DNA of 13,336 nt, from positions 1 to 13,336 of the forward strand of contig JBCFBK010000084.1 of NCBI GenBank assembly GCA_038562555.1. The letters run 5' to 3'. This document shows, piece after piece, positions 1-7,175 of the stretch. Position 1 is the first letter of the stretch; each line of letters opens with the position of its first letter. Origin of the DNA: JBCFBK01 sp038562555. Lineage in GTDB: Bacteria; Bacteroidota; Bacteroidia; Bacteroidales; Prolixibacteraceae. A program made the translations under genes and the position numbers. Below the pieces are notes generated by a model that saw nothing but the letters and a program-made list of their open reading frames with translations, was not told the origin of the DNA and did no database searches.

Positions 1-433
1 ATCAGCCGTGCCCCTTCCAGGTCACAATCCGGTTTCAGCACGACAATCTCTGTGGGCAGATCTTTTGAAAAGGTAATTCTGCCGGTTTTTCTTTCCCTGC
101 TTTTAGGGGCCTTTGTCTGTACCTCTGGCTGAGGCTGCTGCTTGTGAGCCAAAAGTTCTGCAGAAGGTTCGCTTTCTGAAAAAAGGGACAACTCCTCATG
201 GGCGGTTGGCTCTGGTGGCTTTTTCTCGCTTTTGCTGCCGTACAGTAAACGCTCCAGAAGATCCAGGTGGTCCTGGAGTTGATTAGCCGAAGTTGCAATT
301 GCTGATTTTCCTGTTTTTGAACCCGCAGTTGTCCAAGTAAAAATTACGGATTGGAGGACAACTCATTCTCCGGGTCACTGATCCCGGGGGTTTGAATGGG
401 CGTTTTGGCCGTGGGCTGTCCTTGTATGTTCAT
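1..433 (-). pseudogene. tnpC: IS66-family transposase TnpC, N-terminal part, decayed and cut by the window edge
   Basis: The minus strand encodes the head of an IS66 transposase: a leucine/glutamine-rich coiled-coil stretch (LLGQLRVQKQENQQLQ), then LLERLLYGSKSEK, then a linker ending in LPTEIVVLKPDCDLEGARL. This is the usual order before the zinc-binding and DDE domains, which would lie beyond position 1. The ATG at 433 overlaps the tnpB stop as ATGA. The reading frame is broken twice: an in-frame TAA at 346-344 after 29 codons, then a one-base shift near 280-287, after which the LLERLLYGSKSEK frame continues to the window edge. It cannot make a full transposase without recoding, so I call it a pseudogene. 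IS66 TnpC normally acts with TnpA and TnpB; only a TnpB tail is seen here. IS66 membership is from motif recognition. Confidence 0.75.
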
Positions 434-663
434 GATGCCAATTTAGCAAGAAAAGCCCCGTCATCCAATCGTTTCAGAAGGTTTTTTGTATCTTTTTCGT
501 TGTAAAAATGTATTGATGGTAACCCCTTCCGGCAGAAGCAGCAGAGGGTATAACTCAGTTGCTGCGCCAGGGTATCTGACCCTGAAAAAGGCCAGTCCAG
601 AGTCCCGGATTCAAGCCTTTTATAATACAAAACAAAGCCGATTGTTCCCGAAATTACTGTACG
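430..663 (-). pseudogene. tnpB: IS66 accessory protein TnpB, C-terminal fragment
   Basis: The open frame contains GFVLYYKRLESGTLDWP, the hallmark of the C-terminal half of IS66 TnpB (Orf2), followed by a divergent tail ending in FLAKLAS. In the IS66 family TnpB is about 115 residues and begins with a conserved segment around TDMRKSFDGL. That segment is absent here: the frame is closed by TGA at 666-664, and upstream sequence resembles a group II intron reverse transcriptase instead. The stop codon overlaps the tnpC ATG by four bases, the normal coupling of this operon. The 5' half was therefore probably lost by insertion or deletion. Confidence 0.7.
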
Positions 664-704
664 TCATTTTCCCGAAAACACCTATTTCATTTTTCCTTTT
701 TACA

Positions 705-818
705 GCCCATTCGGGAGCGGCTCCATTGCTAAGCATGTCCCGGATCGAGCCCTAACCAGATCAGGTTCTTCCGTTTCCGCACGGGTTTCTTCCAATGATG
801 CCTTATTGCCCAATATCC
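705..818 (-). pseudogene. Relic of a group II intron reverse transcriptase/maturase (C-terminal end)
   Basis: Reading the minus strand from 818 gives 38 codons with one in-frame stop. The readable parts are HHWKKPVRKRKNLIWLGLD and, after the stop, QWSRSRMG. This resembles the extreme C-terminus of bacterial group II intron maturases, which often reads W(K/R)KPxxRxxNLxxLGxxxxxAxxWxxxRxG. The following family segment (a GWAVAQSPIL-like motif) is missing, and I could not identify intron domains V or VI before the tnpB fragment begins. It most likely marks an intron once nested in the IS66 element, since eroded. The match is short and was made by eye, so the call is tentative; a chance resemblance cannot be excluded. 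Confidence 0.45.
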
Positions 819-951
819 TTAAATTTAGACCGATTCTTCATACGCTTTCTTTACAAAACCTCACCGGATTATTGTAATTTGCAGCAACGTTGGAAGGAAC
901 ACTATGACGTTTGCGGTAATTGACCTAAAAGAAAATGGTTGAAATCTAAAA

Positions 952-1686
952 ATGAGTAGAACAATAAGTAGTATAGGTGATTTAATTGAAGCATTAAAGG
1001 CTGACTTCGGGGGCTTTAATGAAGATATCTGGTTTCGAGGACATTCAAACTTTAACTGGAAGTTATCGCCAGGATTGATGAGATTGGCTGATGCCCCTTC
1101 TGAAGGAACCTTGCTGACTAGATTCAAACAATCCGCTGGAATGCTAATAAGTGCAAGACCTAAAGATGACTTTGACTGGCTATTTTTAATGCAACATTAT
1201 GGAGTTCCAACCCGGCTTCTTGATTGGACCGAAAGCCCGTTGACAGCTTTGTATTTTTCAGTGATAGAAGAAGATAATAATAATGATGCCGCGTTATGGT
1301 CTTTAAAGCCGACAGAACTTAATAAAATTGCTAACATTAGCACTAATGAAAAGAATTTTATCCCATCATTTGATGATGACGAACTCAAAATGTATTCAGT
1401 AGAAAAGCTAAGTTCAAATCCTAGAAACAAACTGGCACCCATCGCAACAATTGCGACAAGAAATAGCACCAGGATACAGGCTCAACTTGGTGTTTTTACA
1501 ATACATCATCTTGATAATAGAGCAATTGAAGAATTCTGTAACAAAGAAGAAATATTTAAATATAAAATACCGGCCAACGCAAAGACAAACATTAGAAGAG
1601 AATTAGATTTATTGCGAATAAACAAGTTTACTCTATTCCCTGAATTAGCAAGCATTGGTGAAACATTGAAAAAAGGTTTGAAATGA
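952..1686 (+). CDS. FRG-domain protein, first gene of a two-gene operon
   Basis: This 244-residue protein carries the FRG domain over nearly its whole length. Visible motifs are WFRGHSNFNWKLSPGLMR at 27-44, the most conserved block LMQHYGVPTRLLDWTESPL around 79-98 with ALYFSV after it, an ALW strand at 114-116, RIQAQLGVFTIHH near 174-186, and a closing INKFTLFPELASI near 223-235. FRG proteins are soluble, of unknown biochemical function, and often lie in accessory or defence regions. No signal peptide or membrane segment is present. The stop overlaps the ATG of the DUF262 gene (ATGA), so the two are translationally coupled and probably form one system. Codon third positions are strongly A/T-biased compared with the HNH gene next door, which suggests recent transfer. 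The ATG at 952 is the only good start; no clear ribosome binding site or promoter box was found. Confidence 0.9.
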   Translation: MSRTISSIGDLIEALKADFGGFNEDIWFRGHSNFNWKLSPGLMRLADAPSEGTLLTRFKQSAGMLISARPKDDFDWLFLMQHYGVPTRLLDWTESPLTALYFSVIEEDNNNDAALWSLKPTELNKIANISTNEKNFIPSFDDDELKMYSVEKLSSNPRNKLAPIATIATRNSTRIQAQLGVFTIHHLDNRAIEEFCNKEEIFKYKIPANAKTNIRRELDLLRINKFTLFPELASIGETLKKGLK

Positions 1687-2747
1687 GTTATATCGAAACT
1701 AACCCTGTACAGCATTCAACTATACTGAGGATATATTCTGAGCGAGAAGAAATTATTGCTGATCCGGATTATCAGAGAAATGGTGGAGTTTGGACATTGG
1801 AAAAAAAGAAACTTCTGATAGATTCTATTATCAATAATTATGATATTCCTAAAATATACTTCCATCAGTTTTCACGGGACGAAAAAAAGAACACAGGAAA
1901 ATCTTATGCAATTATTGACGGCAAACAAAGGTTAGAAGCAATATGGGGTTTTATTGAAGGCCATTTTTGTTTAGATGATGACTTTGAATATCAAGACAAT
2001 CCTGATCTAAAATTGGGAGGACTAAGCTATGATGACCTAGCCAAAGAATATCCAAAAATTCTAATAAACTTTGATTCTTTTGTTTTACCCATTGTTGGTG
2101 TTCAGACCGATGATTTGGATCTAATTGAAGATATGTTTTCCCGACTCAATGAGGCTGCACCACTTAATGCCGCCGAGAAAAGAAATGCATTTGGTGGTGA
2201 TATGGTAAAAGCGATCAGAGATGTAGCAAATCATCAATTCTTTACACAAAAAGTGAGATTTAATAATAATAGGTATCAACATTATGAGGCGGCAGCAAAG
2301 TTTCTAATTGTTGAAACTTCTCAACACGAGAATAATAAATTAATAGATACCAAAAAGGTATATCTAGACAGTATGGCCAGAAGATTTAAATTTGGCAACG
2401 AGAGTCTTGTGAATAAATTTAAGAGTATTGTCATAAGAGAATTGGATGAAATGGCAAATTGTTATACAAAAAATGATATACTACTACGAGCGCAAGGAGC
2501 AATGGTTGTTAATTATATGCTTTTCAAATGGGCTCGAGAAAAGAATATTCAAATTAACCGCTCCTCATTGTTAAATTTCGATCACAAAGTAAAAGAAAAC
2601 AGGACATTAGCCGAATCAAATTATGAGGATGCTGATTATGATTTGCTGGAATTTGATAGACTATCCCAACAAGGAACAAACGATGTTTCGAGTATAAAAG
2701 AAAGACTTAGGATTCTTAAAGAGTACATAGAAAATATCCCAAAATGA
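1683..2747 (+). CDS. DUF262 (GmrSD N-terminal-like, ParB-type) protein coupled to the FRG gene
   Basis: This 354-residue protein has a DUF262 domain in its N-terminal half: PDYQRNGGVW at 28-37, DSIINNYDIPKIYF at 47-60, the signature IIDGKQRLEAI at 77-87 (DGKQR as a variant of the DGQQR nucleotide-binding/hydrolysis motif), and FSRLNEAAPLNAAEKRNA at 152-169. In characterised relatives (GmrSD, SspE, BrxU) this domain binds or hydrolyses nucleotides and controls a nuclease domain. No DUF1524 or other HNH domain follows: the C-terminal half (about 190-354) looks helical and has no motif I recognise. Any effector would have to be the FRG protein, the C-terminal half, or a neighbour. Its ATG lies inside the end of the FRG gene, and its stop is 6 bp from the convergent HNH gene. 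It shares the FRG gene's AT-rich codon use. Confidence 0.9.
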   Translation: MSYIETNPVQHSTILRIYSEREEIIADPDYQRNGGVWTLEKKKLLIDSIINNYDIPKIYFHQFSRDEKKNTGKSYAIIDGKQRLEAIWGFIEGHFCLDDDFEYQDNPDLKLGGLSYDDLAKEYPKILINFDSFVLPIVGVQTDDLDLIEDMFSRLNEAAPLNAAEKRNAFGGDMVKAIRDVANHQFFTQKVRFNNNRYQHYEAAAKFLIVETSQHENNKLIDTKKVYLDSMARRFKFGNESLVNKFKSIVIRELDEMANCYTKNDILLRAQGAMVVNYMLFKWAREKNIQINRSSLLNFDHKVKENRTLAESNYEDADYDLLEFDRLSQQGTNDVSSIKERLRILKEYIENIPK

Positions 2748-2753
2748 GTATCC

Positions 2754-3521
2754 TCATTGACATATAAACTCTCGGTGCCATTCCAAAAAATCCCGGCTGG
2801 GCAAGTACTTCAACGGTAAATCGAGTCGCTTCCCTTCAAATTGCTTGAACCAGTTGAAATAATAGGGCTGCGTGGCGTATTGCTTCAGCTTCGGCCCGAT
2901 AATCACGCGGAAATCGTTATCAAAATACAAATAGCCCCGGTCGAAGGCGGTGTCGAAATGGGCGCTAAGGCAAATGCCGTTGGCCGGATTTAACCGTTCC
3001 TCTTTATTCTCTGACCATGGGATGATGTGACTGGCAACTAATAAATCGGGGATATCAATTCCGCTTATGGCACAGCGTCCGGAATAGTTGGCCAACACGA
3101 TTTGCCGGAATACATTTTGATTCACCCGTGTCTTGACTTCCCTGATCTTTGTTTCTCCTTTTAGCTGCTCGGTGCCATCTAAGATACGGGCATACTTTGA
3201 TTCGATACTTTGATGCTCCAACCGTGCCAGGATTAGTTCACTTTCGAACAGCAACTCTTCGCGATTATGCTCAAATTCGTCCCAGATAGGTTGTACCTGC
3301 CGGATCCCTCCCATGAGTCCTTTTATTCCGCGTTGTTGATGGTAGGGATCGACGCTGGCAAAATTTGATAAACGCATCGCAACAGCGCTGGCCGAACGGT
3401 TTATAATTTCGGCCAATCTGATGATCTCCGGTGTCCGTGAATGCATTTTGCCGAACGGCAACTTCAGGTAAAGGTTTAAGGCAAGAACAAGTTCTTCCCT
3501 CGTCCAGGGTTTGTTTTCCAT
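2754..3521 (-). CDS. HNH endonuclease (HNH_2 type), apparently intact
   Basis: I start at the ATG at 3521, giving 255 residues; a TTG four codons upstream would add only MKLT. The N-terminal part (5-60, PWTREELVLALNLYLKLPFG then SASAVAMRL) looks like a helical DNA-binding region. The nuclease core is at about 137-210: FRQIVLANYSGRCAISG, ASHIIPW, NGICLSAHFDTAFDRG. Likely catalytic residues are H165, N181 and H188, in the order HNH, and all are present. The tail FKQFEGKRLDLPLKYLPS is characteristic of restriction-like HNH proteins. A 7-of-8 match to the Bacteroidota -7 box lies 22 nt upstream. It is convergent with the DUF262 gene at 6 bp and its composition is more GC-rich, so the two need not share an origin. 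Cleavage of foreign DNA is the plausible role; its target is unknown. Confidence 0.88.
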   Translation of the reverse strand: MENKPWTREELVLALNLYLKLPFGKMHSRTPEIIRLAEIINRSASAVAMRLSNFASVDPYHQQRGIKGLMGGIRQVQPIWDEFEHNREELLFESELILARLEHQSIESKYARILDGTEQLKGETKIREVKTRVNQNVFRQIVLANYSGRCAISGIDIPDLLVASHIIPWSENKEERLNPANGICLSAHFDTAFDRGYLYFDNDFRVIIGPKLKQYATQPYYFNWFKQFEGKRLDLPLKYLPSRDFLEWHREFICQ

Positions 3522-3542
3522 AGTCAGTTTCAAAAGGCCGAC

Positions 3543-3550
3543 TAAAGTTA
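3543..3550 (-). promoter_or_regulatory. Possible -7 promoter box for the HNH gene
   Basis: The minus strand reads TAACTTTA, 7 of 8 positions of the Bacteroidota TAnnTTTG box, ending 22 nt before the ATG at 3521. That spacing resembles the boxes of other genes in this window. No convincing -33 TTTG partner at the right distance was seen. Confidence 0.35.
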
Positions 3551-3668
3551 GTATTTATATGGCCAATCTTAACAATAAAACCTGTTTTTGTCAATAGAAA
3601 GATCTGTTTTTGAGCTTGACCTTCGGCTGGGCATTAAGGTGCTTGTTCGTGGCATTAGTGGACAGCGC

Positions 3669-3980
3669 CTAAAAGATGAGATCTGCATTTTCTAAACGCT
3701 TAATGAACTCGACGATGGTCTCCTTGCATTTTCCGGAATTGACTTCTTCGACATTTTCCATTTCATACCACGAGTAATCGTCACAATAGCGATGAAACCT
3801 GAATTTCTTGATCCCTGCGGTTTCGGGATAAAAGAATGACCGATCAATGAGACGCTGTTCCAATTCAAGTCGCACTTGTTCGACCGGCAACTGATCCGGG
3901 TTGGAGAAATCTTTGTGTCCGAACTTCTTATAGTTCCCGGAATCGCGATAAAGGTAATGGAACCGGATATTCTTCGCCAT
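3669..3980 (-). CDS. Small conserved hypothetical protein (103 aa)
   Basis: I do not know a function for this gene. The product is a soluble 103-residue protein without signal peptide or membrane helix. It begins IRFHYLYRDSGNYKKFGHKDF, has an acidic and aromatic middle (SFFYPETAG, YCDDYSWYEME), and ends in a helix. The opening pattern of an aromatic strand, then YRDxxNYKxFG and a following FSNP, is one I associate with small orphan proteins of Bacteroidota, but I cannot name the family. It lies between the HNH gene (147 bp downstream) and a small zinc-ribbon gene (147 bp upstream), all on the minus strand. The gaps are too wide to assert an operon. The ATG at 3980 is the natural start. Confidence 0.7.
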   Translation of the reverse strand: MAKNIRFHYLYRDSGNYKKFGHKDFSNPDQLPVEQVRLELEQRLIDRSFFYPETAGIKKFRFHRYCDDYSWYEMENVEEVNSGKCKETIVEFIKRLENADLIF

Positions 3981-4127
3981 GTTTTACTAAGGAAATGGAT
4001 TAAATGCGTTATTATTGTTGTGTGCGATGAGTGAAGTTTCTGGCTCTCAATGGTTATTCGCTTGCTCTTTAGGAGGGCTTTGCGGTACGGCTATGGTTTT
4101 CCCCGATCGATCCAAGCGTCTCCGTTT

Positions 4128-4301
4128 TCAGGTTGTATCTTCTTGAACCAAGAAGAAGTACCCGCACCTGAGATCCAGGCATGCGTGGAGTTCGGTGTAA
4201 AGCGGAGGATCTGACATTTCAATCAAGATTTCTGTCCGGCATCCACAAAACGGACATGTAGTTGGCTGATCACTCCTGATATAGACCTCGTCATAATCCA
4301 T
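4128..4301 (-). CDS. 57-residue zinc-ribbon protein
   Basis: From the ATG at 4301 the minus strand encodes 57 residues ending in TGA at 4130-4128. The sequence contains CPFCGCRTEI at about 16-25 and HACLDLRCGYFFLVQ at about 39-53, giving two cysteine knuckles (CxxC, then CxxxxC) as in a single zinc ribbon that could bind nucleic acid or protein. Codon use looks normal and the frame is clean. No strong ribosome binding site is present, as is usual in Bacteroidota. A box reading TAACTTTC on the minus strand (4361-4368), one mismatch from the -7 consensus, lies 60 nt upstream. Its partner and function are unknown. The motif spacing makes chance unlikely, but the gene is short. Confidence 0.65.
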   Translation of the reverse strand: MDYDEVYIRSDQPTTCPFCGCRTEILIEMSDPPLYTELHACLDLRCGYFFLVQEDTT

Positions 4302-4442
4302 GCAGCAAAGCTACTGCGGTGCTGAGTCTGTGTCAACGGACTATGAGTAACATTCCGGGGGAAAGTTAAGAATGACGTCTGCTTCAGGATTTCCTGATGA
4401 TCTTCGGGAACAAAATAATCTATTTTATTTATATTTATTTTG

Positions 4443-4463
4443 AAGATAAAATAAGGTTATCTT
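4443..4463. other. AT-rich inverted repeat in a low-complexity stretch after the AlbA_2 gene
   Basis: AAGATAA (4443-4449) and TTATCTT (4457-4463) form a perfect 7-bp stem with a 7-nt loop. It lies in the very AT-rich segment 4415-4510 that follows the AlbA_2 stop on the minus strand and contains runs of ATTT repeats. It may be a weak terminator; no T-tract directly follows the stem on the minus strand, so function is uncertain. Confidence 0.3.
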
Positions 4464-4508
4464 ATTGATTTATATTATTATAAGCGTCTTTATTTATTTA
4501 TTTATTTT

Positions 4509-6158
4509 CTATTTATTTTTTTTTGGTAATTCATATGCCCTGTTTCTTTTCCCGCCAGATGGATGCAACTCTCCGGCATCAGTCATTTTGTAGACAATTT
4601 TTTTTATATCCTCCTTTGGGACTTCCTTCATCCTGTTTTGAATGTCAGAAAGCTTGCTCTTCCCATTATACTTCAGATCTTCTGTTACCAAAGCCATGAG
4701 CTTATACGGTTCCAGTGTTTTCAAGGATGGAGCAATATCAAGTTTTGCCTGAGAAAACAATTTAGGATTTAGTAAATATTCTGTACCTTTTTTTATTCCT
4801 TCACTAATCAAGATCCCTTTGTCGATCAAAGTGCCAATCCATGATCTCATTTTATCTTCCTGATTCAGTTGCAGCTTATTTGAAAGTTGTGTTGAGAGAA
4901 TTTTTCTCTCCGTAGCCACAACTCCCAATGTAATAAATTCTTTCTGTGTTAACTGGAAATAACGTTCAATATAATCAAGTATAGAGATGACCCCCTGATT
5001 AACGGAATTATTAAAAATCGTTACGGCTACCTTCGTGAAATCATTTTCTATAACGGGCAATGGTTTGGCATCCCGTGACAACTTTTCAAAAATTAAATCG
5101 TATCCGGATCCCTCCCCCTCCATTAGTTTTAAATCACTCAGTATTTGAATCAAATGCGGATTGCGTCTGTGCCGTTCATGAAGAATGTTTTGCCTTGTAA
5201 CTCCGAGAGGAAGTCCTCCGGGACTTGTTATGGTTAACCTATCGTGAAAAACTTCAATAAAAATATCCCCTGAAATCGTATATTTTTTATGCGCGAGGGC
5301 ATTTATCAAAAGTTCCCGAACCACCTCTTTGGGATACTTCCGTATTGTTTTCCGAAATAGTCCATCAGGAATTTCCGTACCGTAAGTTAACTCTACAGCT
5401 TCTTTTTCAATCTCCAGAAGAAGCTCTTTCGGATTATGCAAATGGAAATGCCACTCTTTTTTGCGGATCTTTTCTTCCAACTCGTTGTATACGATATACT
5501 GAACAGTAACAGGATAACTCAACCGAGCTCGCTGTGAAGGGGTACCTAGCCAAAGAACACCTAAATTTGTAAGATAACCATCCGGGCAAAGCAATTGATA
5601 ATATTCAAAAATTTCGGAAGTTTCCTTACTCTTAATAAAATCGGAAACTTTTTCCGATGCTTTTAGCTCACTTATGAGTGTCTCCACTTTTTCAGGATCT
5701 GCATCACCTATTCGAATTTTTTGATTTACTATGAGTTCCCACTGAAAGGCTGTTTTCTCTGAGGCAAGGTTAGTCAATTCCTCACTTCCGACTGGAAAAC
5801 AGTTATCAGAAATCCTTATAAATACCTTACCAGTTGAAGTCATCGCTATGGTTCTGGTTGATGGCAAAATCCTTAACGTAAAATATTGCCCTCCATTGTC
5901 ATGCGTTAAAATGTCTGAGCAGACAATACCAACTCCATCGGTTAATCCCCTCAATTTCATGACTACATCATTAATCGCTTCCGGATCAATTCTTTGTCCT
6001 TCCGGAGGAAAATTTTCCTTGTCTTCTATGCCGATAATTATCTCGCCTCCTTGTGCATTGGCAAAGCAAACACATGATTCAGCCAATTTCTTAAGATCAG
6101 CTGTTTTTCCAATAACTTTTCGTAAGCTTTTGTAGTCCCTGTATTTATCTTCAATCAT
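4509..6158 (-). CDS. AlbA_2/Schlafen-type ATP-binding protein with GHKL ATPase domain, putative regulator
   Basis: I start at the ATG at 6158 (549 residues); a GTG 17 codons upstream is open but lies just behind the putative promoter palindrome. The N-terminal AlbA_2 (Schlafen AAA_4-like) domain shows SCVCFANAQGGEIIIGIED at about 28-46. A GHKL/HATPase_c_4 domain follows with RELLINALAHKKY (about 281-293), the G1-like SPGGLP (312-317) and GEGSGYD (348-354). The last 150 residues look like winged-helix segments (TLGVVATERKILSTQLSNKL and later IKKIVYKMTDAGEL), suggesting DNA binding. Such proteins are annotated as ATP-dependent transcriptional regulators and often sit in defence islands; their real role is mostly untested. 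The palindrome at 6221-6238 would suit autoregulation. A truncated relative lies at 11848-12003. Confidence 0.88.
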   Translation of the reverse strand: MIEDKYRDYKSLRKVIGKTADLKKLAESCVCFANAQGGEIIIGIEDKENFPPEGQRIDPEAINDVVMKLRGLTDGVGIVCSDILTHDNGGQYFTLRILPSTRTIAMTSTGKVFIRISDNCFPVGSEELTNLASEKTAFQWELIVNQKIRIGDADPEKVETLISELKASEKVSDFIKSKETSEIFEYYQLLCPDGYLTNLGVLWLGTPSQRARLSYPVTVQYIVYNELEEKIRKKEWHFHLHNPKELLLEIEKEAVELTYGTEIPDGLFRKTIRKYPKEVVRELLINALAHKKYTISGDIFIEVFHDRLTITSPGGLPLGVTRQNILHERHRRNPHLIQILSDLKLMEGEGSGYDLIFEKLSRDAKPLPVIENDFTKVAVTIFNNSVNQGVISILDYIERYFQLTQKEFITLGVVATERKILSTQLSNKLQLNQEDKMRSWIGTLIDKGILISEGIKKGTEYLLNPKLFSQAKLDIAPSLKTLEPYKLMALVTEDLKYNGKSKLSDIQNRMKEVPKEDIKKIVYKMTDAGELHPSGGKRNRAYELPKKNK

Positions 6159-6220
6159 AAGTTCACTTCTTAACCGACAAAAACCTCCTAAGACTTCGCA
6201 ATAGATCACTCAAAAAAACA

Positions 6221-6238
6221 TACTAATCAAAATTAGTA
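6221..6238 (-). promoter_or_regulatory. Palindromic operator over a probable -7 box of the AlbA_2 gene
   Basis: TACTAAT (6221-6227) and ATTAGTA (6232-6238) form a perfect 7-bp inverted repeat around CAAA. On the minus strand its centre reads TAATTTTG (6235-6228), a full match to the TAnnTTTG -7 box, about 70 nt before the ATG at 6158. A protein bound to the palindrome would block this promoter. An alternative reading is a weak terminator for the upstream gene, because a T-run follows on the minus strand. No clear -33 box was seen. Confidence 0.5.
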
Positions 6239-6260
6239 AAATTTATTTCTCTATTACGTT

Positions 6261-6815
6261 TTAATTATCTTCTCTAAAGTGTGCCGTTAAAAGAGCCGCG
6301 TATTTGGAAAAATCAGGATTAGCCAGTTTATACTTATAGTGTCTGAAGAAAGGGAAGATTGGTCTTCCTAATTTGTTCAGTTCAGCCGCAACGGGAAGCT
6401 TGGCAATGGTGTAAAGATTCTTGGCCGCCAGCATTTGTTCCTTGTCTGTTAACAGGAAATTATAAAGCCGCTGAGCCGTAACTAATACAGGGACGGTTCT
6501 TTTCGGATCTGCTTTGTCAAACTCCTCTATTCTTTCATGCAGAGATTCTCCCGCGATTTTCTCCCAATCTTTATTGCGCCCTGTCTCCAGCTTCTGATAT
6601 TCAGTAATTAAATTCTGGACATAAATATCTTCCATGTGAAGGCCTATTAAATTCAGGTTTGCAAGAATATCCCTGAAATAGCGGTCGTCCTGCCCGATGC
6701 CAAATACATATTCGAGGTCAACTTGTTTTCCGTTATCGGAGTTATTGGACGGATCACATCCCAAAACAAAAGCTTTGAATTTGTCAGGAAAACAACAAAA
6801 GTGTTTAGGGTTCAT
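6261..6815 (-). CDS. Possible uracil-DNA-glycosylase-superfamily-like protein
   Basis: The 184-residue product opens with FKAFVLGCDPSN at about 13-24, then YFRDILANLNLI (46-57), IYVQNLI (64-70), VPVLVTAQRLYNFLL near 109-123, and RPIFPFFRHYKYKL in the last third. A GxDPS turn, followed by a helix carrying YF and a strand ending in QNL, resembles the motif order of the uracil-DNA glycosylase fold (GxDPxP, then TNxx). The C-terminal HPS motif of true glycosylases is replaced by FPFFRHYK. That makes it at best a remote or repurposed member, and I infer the fold only. It lies upstream of the AlbA_2 gene on the same strand, 102 bp away, with the AlbA_2 promoter palindrome between. The ATG at 6815 is clear. 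Confidence 0.7.
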   Translation of the reverse strand: MNPKHFCCFPDKFKAFVLGCDPSNNSDNGKQVDLEYVFGIGQDDRYFRDILANLNLIGLHMEDIYVQNLITEYQKLETGRNKDWEKIAGESLHERIEEFDKADPKRTVPVLVTAQRLYNFLLTDKEQMLAAKNLYTIAKLPVAAELNKLGRPIFPFFRHYKYKLANPDFSKYAALLTAHFREDN

Positions 6816-6826
6816 AGGTCAAATTT

Positions 6827-7126
6827 TTATGGGTATTGTTTAAAGGTACGTTCTCGTTTGGTCAGTCCCCTGAAATTCTTATGCGTTATGTGAATGCTCC
6901 TTGATATATCTGTCTTGACATGATCCGATAATATTACAACATTTCTTGTATGTGACACAACCCTGGAATCACTTTTTCTTCCCGGCTGAAAAGATAAAAG
7001 ATTCAGGATCAGCACTGACTTTGATGATGTGCTGGAGTATATCTGCTCCGGCGGCCAGGTCATTTTTGCCTCATTCACCGGGCTTTCTGCTGAAAATACT
7101 GCATAAGAGACCGTGAAACTTGCCAT
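6827..7126 (-). CDS. Doubtful 99-codon ORF upstream of the glycosylase-like gene
   Basis: An uninterrupted frame ends 11 bp before the ATG at 6815, a spacing that would suit an operon, and is preceded by AT-rich DNA. The translation (starting MASFTVSYAVFSAESPVNEA, ending in a basic region with GLTKRERTFKQYP) shows no motif I recognise, is rich in serine, and does not have a convincing protein-like composition. It may be a real lineage-specific gene or simply an open frame over a decayed sequence. Another frame has the protein-like stretch DPESFIFSAGKKK but is soon closed by a stop. Confidence 0.3.
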   Translation of the reverse strand: MASFTVSYAVFSAESPVNEAKMTWPPEQIYSSTSSKSVLILNLLSFQPGRKSDSRVVSHTRNVVILSDHVKTDISRSIHITHKNFRGLTKRERTFKQYP

Positions 7127-7175
7127 TTACACTAGTCTATATATTATTAATTATCAGCCAACTAAATTGGCGATA

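Noticed and set aside
35..298. Minus-strand ORF of 87 codons
   Set aside because: It is a shifted frame over the IS66 tnpC pseudogene; the family motifs are in another frame.
486..755. Plus-strand ORF of 89 codons
   Set aside because: It is antisense to the tnpB fragment and intron relic and has no protein-like motif.
3271..3594. Minus-strand ORF of 107 codons
   Set aside because: It overlaps the HNH gene in another frame and has no recognisable motif.
6159..6209. GTG start and an AGGAGG-like site for the AlbA_2 gene
   Set aside because: The purine-rich site is about 30 nt from the ATG at 6158 and serves no in-frame start; the 17 extra residues do not resemble the family.
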